Source of the DNA: Paractinoplanes durhamensis
GTDB lineage: Bacteria; Actinomycetota; Actinomycetes; Mycobacteriales; Micromonosporaceae
Assembly (NCBI RefSeq): GCF_016862175.1
Contig: NZ_BOML01000010.1
Location: forward strand, 62,001 to 126,000
DNA length: 64,000 bases
Direction of reading: 5' to 3'
The notes beneath the pieces are model-generated. The model made no database searches and was not told the DNA's origin. It worked only from the letters and a program-made list of their open reading frames with translations. A program made the translations under genes and the position numbers. Shown here piece by piece: positions 38,002 through 47,211 of the stretch (position 1 is the first letter of the stretch; each line of letters begins with the position of its first letter).

Positions 38002-38787
38002 TCAGGCGCAGATGACCTGGACTCCGGCCTCGCGGAAGGCGGCCACCGTGGCCGGTGGGGCGCCTTTGTCGGTCACCAGGGTCTCGACCTTGGCGATCGG
38101 GCAGATCCGGGCGAAAGCGTGGCCGCCCAGCTTTGACGAGTCGGCGATCACCACCACGCGCTTGGCCCGGGCGACCATCAGGCTGTTCATCGCGGCCTCG
38201 CCCTCGTGGTGGGACGCCGCGCCCAGCTCCACGTCCAGGGCGTCCACGCCGAGCAGGACTATGTCCAGCGTCACCTCGTTGAGCAGGGCGCCGCCCAGCG
38301 GACCGACCACCTCGAACGACTGGGGGCGGACCACGCCGCCGGCCACCACGATCTTCATGCGGGAGCGGACCAGCAGCTCGTTCGCGATGTTCAGGGCGTT
38401 CGTGACCACGGTCAGCTGGGAGCCCTCGCCGCCGGCGTTCAGGTCGGGGCGGACGGCCAGCGCCCGGGCGACCTCGGTCACCGTGGTGCCGCCGTTCAGG
38501 CCGACCACCGTGCCCGGCGTCACCAGGCCCGCGGCGGCCTCGCCGATGCGCTGCTTCTCGGCCGAGTGCTTGGCGCTCTTGTAGCGCAGCGGCAGGTCGT
38601 AGGACACGCCGTTGGCGACCGCGCCGCCCCTGGTCCTGGTGATCATCTGTTGCTGGGCCAGCTGGTCGAAGTCTCGTCGGATGGTGGCCTGGGACACGTC
38701 GAGGCGCTCGGCGGCGTCCTCGACGCTGACCCGGCCGCTCTCCGCCAGTACCTCGAGCAGGGCATTCCACCGCGCGTACCGGTCCAC
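38002..38787 (-). CDS. DeoR/GlpR-family transcriptional regulator
   Basis: 261 residues from GTG 38787, with GGGAG seven bases upstream; the frame extends further but the added residues lack family similarity. N-terminal HTH (LLEVLAESGRVSVEDAAERL, then DVSQATIRRDFDQL) and a C-terminal sugar-phosphate sensor domain (TPGTVVGLNGGTTVTEVA and GVDALDVELG). It is divergent from a SIS isomerase / ROK kinase / nagA operon, so it probably represses that operon and responds to an amino-sugar phosphate. Its stop is immediately next to the decayed toxin's head. Confidence 0.92.
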   Translation of the reverse strand: MDRYARWNALLEVLAESGRVSVEDAAERLDVSQATIRRDFDQLAQQQMITRTRGGAVANGVSYDLPLRYKSAKHSAEKQRIGEAAAGLVTPGTVVGLNGGTTVTEVARALAVRPDLNAGGEGSQLTVVTNALNIANELLVRSRMKIVVAGGVVRPQSFEVVGPLGGALLNEVTLDIVLLGVDALDVELGAASHHEGEAAMNSLMVARAKRVVVIADSSKLGGHAFARICPIAKVETLVTDKGAPPATVAAFREAGVQVICA

Positions 38788-38820
38788 CAAGCACTCCCGA
38801 TGCACGATTCGTGATAAGTG

Positions 38821-38828
38821 TGTGCACA
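38821..38828. promoter_or_regulatory. Possible DeoR operator palindrome
   Basis: TGTGCACA in the 227-base divergent region between the deoR gene and the sugar operon, within an AT-richer patch. Only a candidate; DeoR sites vary widely. Confidence 0.25.
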
Positions 38829-39014
38829 TTAGTGCGCGAAAGGCCGGGAAGCAAAGCTCGCCTGGTGCGCGGTCGGGGGATGACGGTTGCATCCGCGCCT
38901 CGCCTCCGCGCAGAATGTCGCTCGAAAGTGCCGGGAACCGCGCGCTTATGCGCAGCCGCGACGATGCGACCCACCCGACGAAGTGACCTGCCCATAGAGA
39001 CCGAAGGGTGGCCC

Positions 39015-39929
39015 ATGACGTACGTCAAGGTCGAGATCGCCAGCCAACCGGAGTGCTGGCGCCTTGCCGCGAAGCTCGCCGACTCACCGGGGTTGCCGGT
39101 GCGGGGCGAGCGGGTCGCGGTGGTCGGTTGCGGCACCTCGTGGTTCATGGCCAAGGCGTACGCGTCGCTGCGGGAGCAGGCCGGCCAGGGCGAGACCGAC
39201 GCGTTCCAGGCCTCCGAGTTCCCGCCCAACCGCCGGTACGACCGGGTGGTCGCGATCACCCGCTCCGGCACCACGACCGAGGTCGTCGAGCTGCTGAGCA
39301 CCCTGACGAACGCGACAGTCATCACCGCCGACGGCGGGCAGCCGGCCGCCGCGCTCGCCACCCACTCGATCGTGCTGGACTTCGCCGACGAGCAGTCGGT
39401 GGTGCAGACCCGCTTCGCCACCAGCGCCCTCGCGCTGCTCCGCGCCCACCTCGGCGAGGACATCGAGTCGGTCGCGGCGGACGCCGAGGTGGCCGTGCGC
39501 CTCCCGCTGCCGGTGCACCCGGCCCTGGCCGACCAGATCACCTTCCTGGGCCGCGGCTGGACCGTCGGCCTGGCCGAGGAGGCCGCGCTGAAGTGCCGCG
39601 AGGCGGCCGGCTTCTGGGCCGAGGCCTACCCGGCGATGGACTACCGGCACGGGCCGATCGCGATCGCCGGGCCGCGCCGGGTGGTGTGGGCGTTCGGCGA
39701 GATCCCGGCGGGCCTGCCCGACGACGTCGAGGCGACCGGCGCCTCGTTCGTGCACAGCAAGCACCACGGCGGGTACGCGGCGCTGGGCAGCTGGTGCGGC
39801 GGCCGCGCCCCGCTCGACCCGATGGCCGACCTGGTGCTGGCCCAGCGGGTGGCCATCCTGCTCGCCACCAGCCAGGGCCTCGACCCGGACCACCCGCGCA
39901 ACCTGACCCGATCGGTAGTGCTGACATGA
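39015..39929 (+). CDS. SIS-domain sugar isomerase/deaminase (AgaS/GlmS-like)
   Basis: 304 residues with two SIS domains. The first has VAVVGCGTSWFMAKAYASLRE (about 34-54) and the phosphosugar loop ITRSGTTTEVVELL; the second ends with a YPAMDYRHGPIAIAG stretch like the GlmS isomerase AELKHGP region. Expected to act on an amino-sugar 6-phosphate, e.g. deamination or isomerisation of glucosamine- or galactosamine-6-P. ATG 39015 follows AAGGGTGG. First gene of a three-gene operon with a kinase and a deacetylase. Confidence 0.88.
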   Translation: MTYVKVEIASQPECWRLAAKLADSPGLPVRGERVAVVGCGTSWFMAKAYASLREQAGQGETDAFQASEFPPNRRYDRVVAITRSGTTTEVVELLSTLTNATVITADGGQPAAALATHSIVLDFADEQSVVQTRFATSALALLRAHLGEDIESVAADAEVAVRLPLPVHPALADQITFLGRGWTVGLAEEAALKCREAAGFWAEAYPAMDYRHGPIAIAGPRRVVWAFGEIPAGLPDDVEATGASFVHSKHHGGYAALGSWCGGRAPLDPMADLVLAQRVAILLATSQGLDPDHPRNLTRSVVLT

Positions 39930-40834
39930 GCGGGCCCGTCGTCGTTGCGCTCGACGTCGGCGGAACCGGCATGAAGTGCGCGTTGGTCCGCCCGGACGGC
40001 ACGGTCGTGCACGAGGAACGGCACCCGACGCTGGCGGCCCGCGGGCCGGAGGCGGTCACCGAGAACATCCTCGAGATCGCCGCCGGGCTGGCCGCGCGCG
40101 CCGAGAACCCGATCGCGGTCGGCATCGCCGTCCCGGGCGTGATCGACGAGGAGAACGGCGTCGCGGTCTGGTCGTCGAACGTGGGCTTCCGCGACGTACC
40201 CCTGCGAAAGCTGATCACCGACCGGCTGGGCCTGCCCGCCACGCTCGGCCACGACGTCCGGGTCGGCGGGATCGCCGAGGCCCGCCTCGGCGCCGGCCGG
40301 GGCGAACGGCACGTGCTGTTCGTGGCGATCGGCACCGGCATCGCGGCCGCCCTGGTGGTCGACGGGGTCGGCTACGGCGGCGCGCACGGTGCGGCCGGCG
40401 AGGTCGGGCACATCGTGGTGCGGCCGGGCGGCACGCCCTGCCCGTGCGGCTCGCGCGGCTGCCTGGAGGCGTCGGCGTCGGCGCGGGCGATCGGCCTGCG
40501 GTACGCCGAGCTGATCGGCGACCCGGAGGCGACGGCGTTCGACGTGGTGAGCCGGATCGACCAGGACCCGGTGGCGGCCCAGGTCTGGCACGAGGCGATC
40601 GACGCCCTGGCCGACGGCCTGCTCACCGCCCAGGCCCTCTACGACGTGAACGTCCTGGTCCTCGGCGGCGGCCTGGCCGAGGCCGGCGACACCCTGCTCG
40701 AACCGCTGCGGGCCGAGCTGACCCGGCGGATCACCTTCCACCGGATGCCACGGATCGCGAAGGCCGAACTCGGCGACACCGCCGGCTGCCGCGGCGCGGC
40801 CCTGCTGGCTCTCGATCATCTGGAGCGGGATTGA
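39926..40834 (+). CDS. ROK-family sugar kinase
   Basis: 302 residues. ATP-binding DVGGTGMKCALV at about 9-20, an AIGTGIAAALVVDG loop, and the ROK zinc motif beginning GEVGHIVVRPGG and completed by CPCGSRGCLE. Probably phosphorylates N-acetylglucosamine or another hexose/hexosamine, feeding NagA. ATG overlaps the SIS gene's stop as ATGA. In this operon the likely path is amino sugar, its 6-phosphate (this enzyme), deacetylation (NagA), deamination (SIS protein). Confidence 0.9.
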   Translation: MSGPVVVALDVGGTGMKCALVRPDGTVVHEERHPTLAARGPEAVTENILEIAAGLAARAENPIAVGIAVPGVIDEENGVAVWSSNVGFRDVPLRKLITDRLGLPATLGHDVRVGGIAEARLGAGRGERHVLFVAIGTGIAAALVVDGVGYGGAHGAAGEVGHIVVRPGGTPCPCGSRGCLEASASARAIGLRYAELIGDPEATAFDVVSRIDQDPVAAQVWHEAIDALADGLLTAQALYDVNVLVLGGGLAEAGDTLLEPLRAELTRRITFHRMPRIAKAELGDTAGCRGAALLALDHLERD

Positions 40835-41937
40835 CCCACATCAGCGGGCGGATCGTTCGTCCCGGCGCCGTCGTCCCCGGCCACCTGGTGCTCGACGGGC
40901 CGGTGATCCTGGAGGTCGCCGAGGACAACCGGGCCGGCGACGACATCATCGTGCCCGGCTTCGTCGACCTGCACTGCCACGGCGGCGGCGGGCACACGTT
41001 CACCACCGGCGACCCGGTCGAGGCCGGCCTGGCCGCCGCCTTCCACCTCGGGCACGGCACGACGACCATGCTGGCCAGCCTGGTCAGTTCCCCGTTCGAC
41101 CTGATGCGCGACGCGGTGGCCGCCTATCTGCCGCTGGCCCGGGCCGGGGTGATCGCCGGGGTGCACTTCGAGGGGCCCTACCTCTCCGGGGCGCGCTGCG
41201 GCGCGCAGAACCCCGAGTTCCTCCGCGACCCGTCGGTCGAGGAGTTGTCCGCGCTGGTCAAGCTGGGCGAGGGCACGGTACGGATGGTGAGCATCGCCCC
41301 CGAGCTGCCGGGCGCGCTGGACGCCATCGCCTTCCTCCGCGAGCACGGGGTGGTCGCGGCGATCGGGCACACCGATGCCTCGTACGCGGAAACTCAGGCC
41401 GGCGTCGCCGCCGGCGCGACCGTCGGCACCCACCTGTTCAACGGCATGCGCCCGTTGCACCACCGTGAGCCGGGCCCGGTGGTCGGCCTGCTCTCCTCGA
41501 CCGCCGTCTGCGAGCTGATCGCCGACAACATCCACCTGCATCCGGGCATGCTCGCGTTCGCCGCCCGGAGCGCCGGACCGGACCGGACCGCCCTGGTCAC
41601 CGACGCGATGGACGCCACCGGCATGCCGGACGGCACCTACGACCTGGGTGGCCAGGAGGTCATCGTGGCGGATCGGGTGGCGCGGCTGGCCCGCAACGGG
41701 TCGATCGCCGGCAGCACGCTGACCATGGACGTGGCGCTGCGCAACGCGGTGGCGGCCGGCATCTCGCTGCCGGACGCGGCGGCGATGGCGTCGACCACGC
41801 CGGCCCGGGTGCTGGGCCTGGCCGAGCAGACCGGCGCCCTGGAGGCGGGCCTGCGGGCCGACCTGGTGGTGCTCGACGCCGACCTGCGGGTCAAACGGGT
41901 GATGCGGTCCGGGACCTGGGTAGAGCCCACCAGCTGA
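40831..41937 (+). CDS. nagA: N-acetylglucosamine-6-phosphate deacetylase
   Basis: 368 residues. Amidohydrolase metal ligands are seen in GFVDLHCHGGGG, HFEGPYLSG (Glu), IGHTDAS and THLFNGM, with the catalytic Asp in VTDAMDATG. Removes acetate from GlcNAc-6-P in the cytoplasm. It starts with TTG in a TTGA overlap with the kinase stop. The 3' end runs 47 bases into the convergent PAP2 gene, so there is no space for a terminator. Confidence 0.93.
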   Translation: MTHISGRIVRPGAVVPGHLVLDGPVILEVAEDNRAGDDIIVPGFVDLHCHGGGGHTFTTGDPVEAGLAAAFHLGHGTTTMLASLVSSPFDLMRDAVAAYLPLARAGVIAGVHFEGPYLSGARCGAQNPEFLRDPSVEELSALVKLGEGTVRMVSIAPELPGALDAIAFLREHGVVAAIGHTDASYAETQAGVAAGATVGTHLFNGMRPLHHREPGPVVGLLSSTAVCELIADNIHLHPGMLAFAARSAGPDRTALVTDAMDATGMPDGTYDLGGQEVIVADRVARLARNGSIAGSTLTMDVALRNAVAAGISLPDAAAMASTTPARVLGLAEQTGALEAGLRADLVVLDADLRVKRVMRSGTWVEPTS

Positions 41938-42571
41938 CCGGGATCCGCTCGATCAGCCGGGCCAGGAACAGCCCGAGCAGGGCGCCGGCCACCGAGTCGG
42001 TGACCCAGTGGAACCCGGTGTAGATCGTGGTGAGGAACAGGATCGCGACCGGCAGGACGCGTACGGCGAGGGTCTCCCACCGGCGCAGCGGCCGCCGCAG
42101 GATCGCGGCCAGGAGCAATGCCATCACCGCGTACCAGACCATCGAGTTGCCCATGTGGCCGGAGGGATAGCTCATCGCCTCGACGCCGCTCGCAGCCGGA
42201 TTGTGCATGATCGCCTTGTCCGGCCCGTCGAAGCGGGGCGCCGCCCGGCCGGCCCAGATCTTCAGCGGCCCGATGGTGATGTAGGTCAGCACGAACGCGG
42301 CCGCGAACGGGATCAGCGCCCGCCACGACCGGGTGCGGTAGAACAGCACGCCGGTGAGGATGAGCCCGATCGGCATCAGCACCTGGCCGCCCTGGCCCAG
42401 GTAGTTGAAGACCCGGGCGGTCCAGTAGATCGGGGCCGGCTGGTGCGCGAACGACCAGTCGGCCACCCGCTGGTCGAAGGACAGCAGATGGCCGTGGAGC
42501 AGCGCGACGGTCAGCGCGACGAACGCCACCACCAGGGCAGCGTCGAACCACCAGCGCGTCTTGAAGGTCAC
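41891..42571 (-). CDS. PAP2-family membrane phosphatase
   Basis: 226 residues, six helices. The three phosphatase motifs are KIWAGRAAPR (motif 1), PSGHMGNS (motif 2) and a YTGFHWVTDSVAGALLG segment (motif 3), with catalytic His residues in motifs 2 and 3. Such enzymes dephosphorylate undecaprenyl diphosphate or phosphatidic acid at the outer membrane face. GTG 42571, nine bases after the protease stop, so it is co-transcribed with that gene. Overlaps nagA. Confidence 0.9.
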   Translation of the reverse strand: MTFKTRWWFDAALVVAFVALTVALLHGHLLSFDQRVADWSFAHQPAPIYWTARVFNYLGQGGQVLMPIGLILTGVLFYRTRSWRALIPFAAAFVLTYITIGPLKIWAGRAAPRFDGPDKAIMHNPAASGVEAMSYPSGHMGNSMVWYAVMALLLAAILRRPLRRWETLAVRVLPVAILFLTTIYTGFHWVTDSVAGALLGLFLARLIERIPVSWWALPRSRTASPV

Positions 42572-42580
42572 CGCCCAACG

Positions 42581-44002
42581 CTAGAGCAGGCGGGCCAGCT
42601 TGGTCGTGAGCAGGTCGGCGCGGACCCCGGAGTTGGGGCAGCCGCCGAAGTGGTGCAGCGCCACCACCTTGTTGGTCTTGCGGGACAGCACCGGCGAACC
42701 GGACGAGCCGCCCTCGGTGTCGCAGTAGTAGGCGACGTCCGAGCCGGCCGTGTACCCGGTGTAGTTGTTGTCGGTCACCGAGCAGTTGCCGGCCTTGTCG
42801 CCGAGCGAACCGGCGATCCGGGTCGGCTCACCGGCCGGGTGCTGCGGCACGTACAACTCCTGGCCCTTGACCGGCCGGACGGTGTCGAGCGTGAGGTAGC
42901 CGAACTTCTTGATCGAGTCGAAGTTCGCCACCGTGAACAGCGTGTAGTCGTACGTGTGGTCGGTGGAGACCACGCTCGAGCCCCAGACCTTGGTCGGCTG
43001 GAACACGTCGTACCCGCCGCAGGTCGCGCACTGGTAGTTGAACCAGACCTCGGTGTCGTACGCCTCGCTGGTGTTGGTGAGGCAGTGGTTGTTGGTGAGC
43101 ATGCGGTTGTTGGGGCCGACCCGCCAGCCGGTGCACAGCTCGGTCCCGTTGATCAACAGCCGCGAGATGGCCTTCGACTTGGTGTAGGCGACCGGGTCGG
43201 CCGAGCGGTAGCAGACCGCGTCGGACGAGGTGTCGGCGCCGCACACCGATTCCTCACGACCGGTGCGACCGGGCGCGATGAGCTGCGATTCCGGCTGCTT
43301 CTCCTGCTCGGTCCGGCTGAAGCCGCGGGCCACCCGGTCAACGCCGACGCCGAGGGTGCCGAGCAGGTTGCCGACCCCGAGCGGGCTGGCGGCGCGGTGC
43401 ATCTCCAGCACCGCGGTGTCGCCGGTGACCGACATCGCCCACTTGTCGACGTTCCCGGTCGGCAGGATCTCGGGCGCGTCGTAGCGGTAGGACTCGGTGC
43501 CATCCGCGCTGGAGACGGTCAGGTAGTCGCCGGGCAGCATCGCCATCCGGTCGAAGTGCAGCTTCACGTAGGAGGCGCCCGGGTAGCTGAAGGTCTCCTT
43601 CTGCCGCCCACGCGCCAGGTAGCCGAGGAGCTTGTCGACGTGCAGAAGCCGCCCGACGCGCTGCCGGCCGTCCGGGGCGACCGCGGATTCCAGCGGGCGG
43701 TCGCCCTCTTCGCCGTCCGGGACATCCTCCGGCGCGTTGCCTTCGGCCGTCGCGACCTCGGCCTCGGCCCGGGCCTCGGCCCCGGCGCTGCCGGGCCGGG
43801 CCTGCTGCGCCTGTTCCGCTTGCTGCGCCCCTTCAACTGCGACGGGTGTACGGGCGACGCCGGGTGCCTCGTGCCAGGTGCCGACCGGGCGCCCCTCATC
43901 ACCGGCGAAGCGCCACGCCGTGATTCCCGTCGCACCGGCCAGCACCAGGGCGGCACACGCCCCGGCGGCTACGCCTGCCTTACGTCGCATCTCAACCGCC
44001 AT
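42581..44002 (-). CDS. Secreted trypsin-like serine protease
   Basis: 473 residues. An N-terminal hydrophobic segment (about 8-30) is a signal or anchor; an Ala/Glu/Gln-rich linker (about 45-110) and a beta-rich prodomain follow. The protease domain holds the triad: His in MLTNNHCL, Asp in TYDYTLFTV, Ser in GGSSGSPVL. Several Cys pairs (CATCGG, GNCS, YYCDTEGG, GGCPNS) suggest disulfides. The layout resembles lysyl-endopeptidase-like secreted proteases. ATG 44002 or 43990, neither with a strong ribosome-binding site. Paired with the PAP2 gene downstream. Confidence 0.88.
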   Translation of the reverse strand: MAVEMRRKAGVAAGACAALVLAGATGITAWRFAGDEGRPVGTWHEAPGVARTPVAVEGAQQAEQAQQARPGSAGAEARAEAEVATAEGNAPEDVPDGEEGDRPLESAVAPDGRQRVGRLLHVDKLLGYLARGRQKETFSYPGASYVKLHFDRMAMLPGDYLTVSSADGTESYRYDAPEILPTGNVDKWAMSVTGDTAVLEMHRAASPLGVGNLLGTLGVGVDRVARGFSRTEQEKQPESQLIAPGRTGREESVCGADTSSDAVCYRSADPVAYTKSKAISRLLINGTELCTGWRVGPNNRMLTNNHCLTNTSEAYDTEVWFNYQCATCGGYDVFQPTKVWGSSVVSTDHTYDYTLFTVANFDSIKKFGYLTLDTVRPVKGQELYVPQHPAGEPTRIAGSLGDKAGNCSVTDNNYTGYTAGSDVAYYCDTEGGSSGSPVLSRKTNKVVALHHFGGCPNSGVRADLLTTKLARLL

Positions 44003-44104
44003 TCACGTCACATCAGGGACAAACGTACTAATCCGGCGTTCTCGCACCTGTGTAACGAGCCACCTGCGGCCTCGACGCGCCGCCGCGGCGGGCACACTGG
44101 TGGC

Positions 44105-45328
44105 GTGCGCATCACGTCCGCTCTCATCGACCCGGCGCTCCTCGAGCTGCCGTGGGGAGTCCCGCTGGAGGATTGGCCCGCCGACCATCTGGTCGCTCTC
44201 CCGCAGGGCATCTCCCGCCACATCGTGCGGTTCGTCAAGCTCAACGACGTCGTCTACGCCCTCAAGGAGACGCGCGAGCGGATCGCCGAGAAGGAGTACG
44301 ACCTCCTCCGGGCCCTCGAACGCATCGACTTCCCGTCGGTCGAGGCGGTGGCGATCGTCACCGACCGGCATGCTCCCGACGGCGAGCCGCTGGAAACCAT
44401 CCTGATCACCCGCCACCTGCAGTTCTCGCTGCCCTACCGGGCGCTCTTCTCGCACGTGCTGCGGCCGAACACGCTCAACCGGCTGCTCGACGCGATGGTC
44501 GCCCTGTTCGTCCGGATGCACCTGACCGGCTTCTTCTGGGGCGACTGCTCGCTGTCCAACACGCTGTTCCGGCGGGACGCGGGCGCGTTCGCGGCCTACC
44601 TGGTCGACGCCGAGACCGGCAACCTGCACCCGAAGCTGTCCGAGGGGCAGCGCAGCGAGGACATCGAGATCATGCGGGTCAACGTCTTCGGCGAGTGTCT
44701 CGACCTGCAGGCCGCCGAGCTGCTGCACGACTCGATCGACCCGGAGCAGGTGGTCGACGACATCGTGAGCCGCTACGAACGGCTGTGGCACGAGGTCACC
44801 TACGAGCAGGAGATCGCCCAGCGGGACGCCCGGCACGACCTCGAGGGCCGGATCCGCCGGCTCAACGAGCTCGGCTTCGACGTGGCCGAGGTGGCGATGT
44901 CCACGGTGGACGGCGGCATCCGGGTCCGGCCGAAGGTCGTCGACGCCGGCTACCACACCCGCCGGCTGCTGCGCCTGACCGGCCTCGACGCCGAGGAGAA
45001 CCAGGCCCGGCAGCTGCTCAACGACCTGGACACCTACCGGGCCGAGAGCGCGCTCACCGACGAGCAGCAGGCCGCCCACCGCTGGCTCACCGAGGTGTTC
45101 GAGCCGGTGGTGCGGGCCGTGCCGGCGAGCATGCGCCGCAAGCTGGAGCCGCAGGAGATCTTCACCCAGATCATCCAGCACAAGTGGCTGCTGTCCGAGA
45201 AGGCCGGCCGGGACGTGGGCATGGCCCCGGCGGTGCAGTCCTATCTCACCGACGTGCTCGCCAAGAAGCCCGACGAGCAGGCCGTGCTCGGCGTCGAGGT
45301 GGCGTCACTGCCCGCCGGCAGTATTTAG
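44105..45328 (+). CDS. DUF4032 kinase-like protein
   Basis: 407 residues from GTG 44105. The fold is a lipopolysaccharide-kinase-like one: VYALKETRERIAEKEYDLL (Lys and Glu of the N-lobe), GFFWGDCSLSNTLF (catalytic Asp and Asn) and YLVDAETGNL (metal-binding Asp). The C-terminal 150 residues are the DUF4032 region with EVTYEQEI and QEIFTQIIQHKWLLSEKAG. Actinobacterial family of unknown substrate. It overlaps the convergent channel-like gene by 24 bases. Confidence 0.88.
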   Translation: MRITSALIDPALLELPWGVPLEDWPADHLVALPQGISRHIVRFVKLNDVVYALKETRERIAEKEYDLLRALERIDFPSVEAVAIVTDRHAPDGEPLETILITRHLQFSLPYRALFSHVLRPNTLNRLLDAMVALFVRMHLTGFFWGDCSLSNTLFRRDAGAFAAYLVDAETGNLHPKLSEGQRSEDIEIMRVNVFGECLDLQAAELLHDSIDPEQVVDDIVSRYERLWHEVTYEQEIAQRDARHDLEGRIRRLNELGFDVAEVAMSTVDGGIRVRPKVVDAGYHTRRLLRLTGLDAEENQARQLLNDLDTYRAESALTDEQQAAHRWLTEVFEPVVRAVPASMRRKLEPQEIFTQIIQHKWLLSEKAGRDVGMAPAVQSYLTDVLAKKPDEQAVLGVEVASLPAGSI

Positions 45329-47161
45329 CTCGCCGCCCGGCGGGCCGGCGGCCTGCTGGCGCAGCACCCGCAGGCCGGCCCGGCGGGCCACCACCACGAC
45401 CTCGTCGCCGGGGGCCAGCACCCGGCGCGGGTCGGGGTCCCAGTCGACCCACTCCTCGCCGGCCGCGCGCATGCAGATCACCCGGGCGCCCTGCGGCCGG
45501 TCGGCGTCGGTCAGCGGCGCACCGTCCAACTCGGACCTTGCCGCCACCTGGACCACGGCGACCAGCACCGCGTGCCGCTCGACCGGGATGGTGGCGAGCA
45601 CTTCACGCTCGAGCAGCGCGGCCGCGAACGCCGGCGCGCACAGCCGGGGCACGCTGCGCGAGATGTTGATGTCGAAGACGTCCTGGACCCGGGTGGCGAA
45701 GTCGTCGTCGAACAGTCGCAGCACCACCCGCAGGTCGCTGCGGGCCGCCCGGGCGTGCAGCGCGGCCTGCAGGTTGACCGCGTCGTCGGTGGAGACCACG
45801 ACCAGGGCCCGGCAGGTGTCGATCGAGGCGGCGCGCAGTGTCTCCTCCCGGGAGGCGTCGCCGACGATCAACGGGACGCCGAGCTGGTCGGCGATCAGCG
45901 CACCGCGCGCCTCCGCCACCAGGTCGATCGCCACCACCTCGACGCCCAGGTCGGTCAGCTGCCGCAGCACCCGGGTGCCGACGTTGCCGAGGCCGACCAG
46001 CACGACATGATCGGCGTACTGCCCGCCGAAGACCTCGCCGCGGTCGCGGGCCAGCCGGGTCTTCACGATGCCGTCCACGATGGCCGCGGTGATCAGCGGC
46101 AGCAGCGCGACCCCGGCCACGGTCAGCACGACCTGCGCGGCCTGGGCGGTCGCGTTGCGCTGATGCTCCACATCGGACGCACCGAACACGGTCAGCAGCG
46201 TTTCGTAGATCGCGCCCCAGACGCTGTGCACGCCGGTGTAGTCGGCCAGCACCGCACCGGCCGCGGCCGTCACGACCAGGGCGATCAGCGTCGCGGCGAC
46301 GACCTTGCGGGTCAGGCCGACCCGCATCACGCGGCGCAGCGACATCCGCCGGCCGTGCCGCCGCCCGGCCCGGGCCAGCCGCCGGGTGGCCGCGGCCGGG
46401 TTCGACGAGCGGCCGGTCGCCTCGGCCAGCACGAGATCGCGTGGTTGGGCGGTGGCCTCGTCGTCGCCCGGCAGCACCGCGACCTGGCCGCCGCCGACCG
46501 CGGCGGTCAGCGACAGCACCACCGTGTCGGCGGGCACCTCGCTGCGGCGGGCCACGTAGAGGGTGCGTCCGGCGTACCGGAAATGGGTCGGTGTCACGCC
46601 GCCCAGAGCCGCGGAGACGAACGCGGGTGCGGCCATGGTGGCGTCGGACAGGACGGCGCAGTCGGCGAAGAGGCGACGCACACCCTGTGCGAGACCGGTG
46701 GCGAACATCCGGATCACCAGCCGCAGATCGCCCTCCACGGCGCGGGCGCAGAGGGCCGCGTGCAGGTTGACCATGTCGTCCGGCATGACCAGCGCGAGCC
46801 CCGCCGCATCGGCCAGACCGGCCTCCCGGAAGGTGCGTTCATCGAGCCGCGCGGCCGTGATCACCCGGGCACCGCGGGCCCGTAGATCGTCGAAGTCGGG
46901 CACGTCAGGGCGCAGATCGGGTGGGGTGATCACGGTGAGCCGCAGCGGTCGGTCCGAATTGATCAGTTCGTCGGCGACGGTGTACACGAGGGCATCCGAA
47001 CCGCAGACCACGAAGTGTGGCCGGTCGTCACCGTTGCGCTCGCGCAAGCGGGAAACCAGTGACCGCCGAGTCGCGTCCTTGATCGGTTCGGTAGCCACGT
47101 TCGCGATCGTAGCCAGCCGGAACCCGTCCGCGTGGCGAATCGTTGCCCCCTCCGACGACAT
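45305..47161 (-). CDS. RCK/TrkA-N double-domain channel-like protein (CASTOR/POLLUX type)
   Basis: 618 residues. A first Rossmann domain (HFVVCGSDALVYTVADELI, about 49-67) is followed by a pore module of two helices (about 285-365) with a re-entrant stretch SVWGAIYETLLTVFGASD, then a second RCK domain (HVVLVGLGNVGTRVLRQL) and a TrkA-C-like end. This order matches DMI1/CASTOR-like ion channels. Ion specificity unknown: the K+ TVGYG filter is not present. ATG 47161 used; GTG 47098 is an alternative. Confidence 0.85.
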   Translation of the reverse strand: MSSEGATIRHADGFRLATIANVATEPIKDATRRSLVSRLRERNGDDRPHFVVCGSDALVYTVADELINSDRPLRLTVITPPDLRPDVPDFDDLRARGARVITAARLDERTFREAGLADAAGLALVMPDDMVNLHAALCARAVEGDLRLVIRMFATGLAQGVRRLFADCAVLSDATMAAPAFVSAALGGVTPTHFRYAGRTLYVARRSEVPADTVVLSLTAAVGGGQVAVLPGDDEATAQPRDLVLAEATGRSSNPAAATRRLARAGRRHGRRMSLRRVMRVGLTRKVVAATLIALVVTAAAGAVLADYTGVHSVWGAIYETLLTVFGASDVEHQRNATAQAAQVVLTVAGVALLPLITAAIVDGIVKTRLARDRGEVFGGQYADHVVLVGLGNVGTRVLRQLTDLGVEVVAIDLVAEARGALIADQLGVPLIVGDASREETLRAASIDTCRALVVVSTDDAVNLQAALHARAARSDLRVVLRLFDDDFATRVQDVFDINISRSVPRLCAPAFAAALLEREVLATIPVERHAVLVAVVQVAARSELDGAPLTDADRPQGARVICMRAAGEEWVDWDPDPRRVLAPGDEVVVVARRAGLRVLRQQAAGPPGGELNTAGGQ

Positions 47162-47211
47162 TCGTCCGAGTTTGCACGGTTGTCAGCATTCCCATTGCCA
47201 GGAGGAAATCA

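Noticed and set aside
42008..44104. Upstream part of a 1106-codon plus-strand frame ending in DUF4032
   Set aside because: Only the part from GTG 44105 matches DUF4032; the first 699 codons are antisense to PAP2 and the protease.
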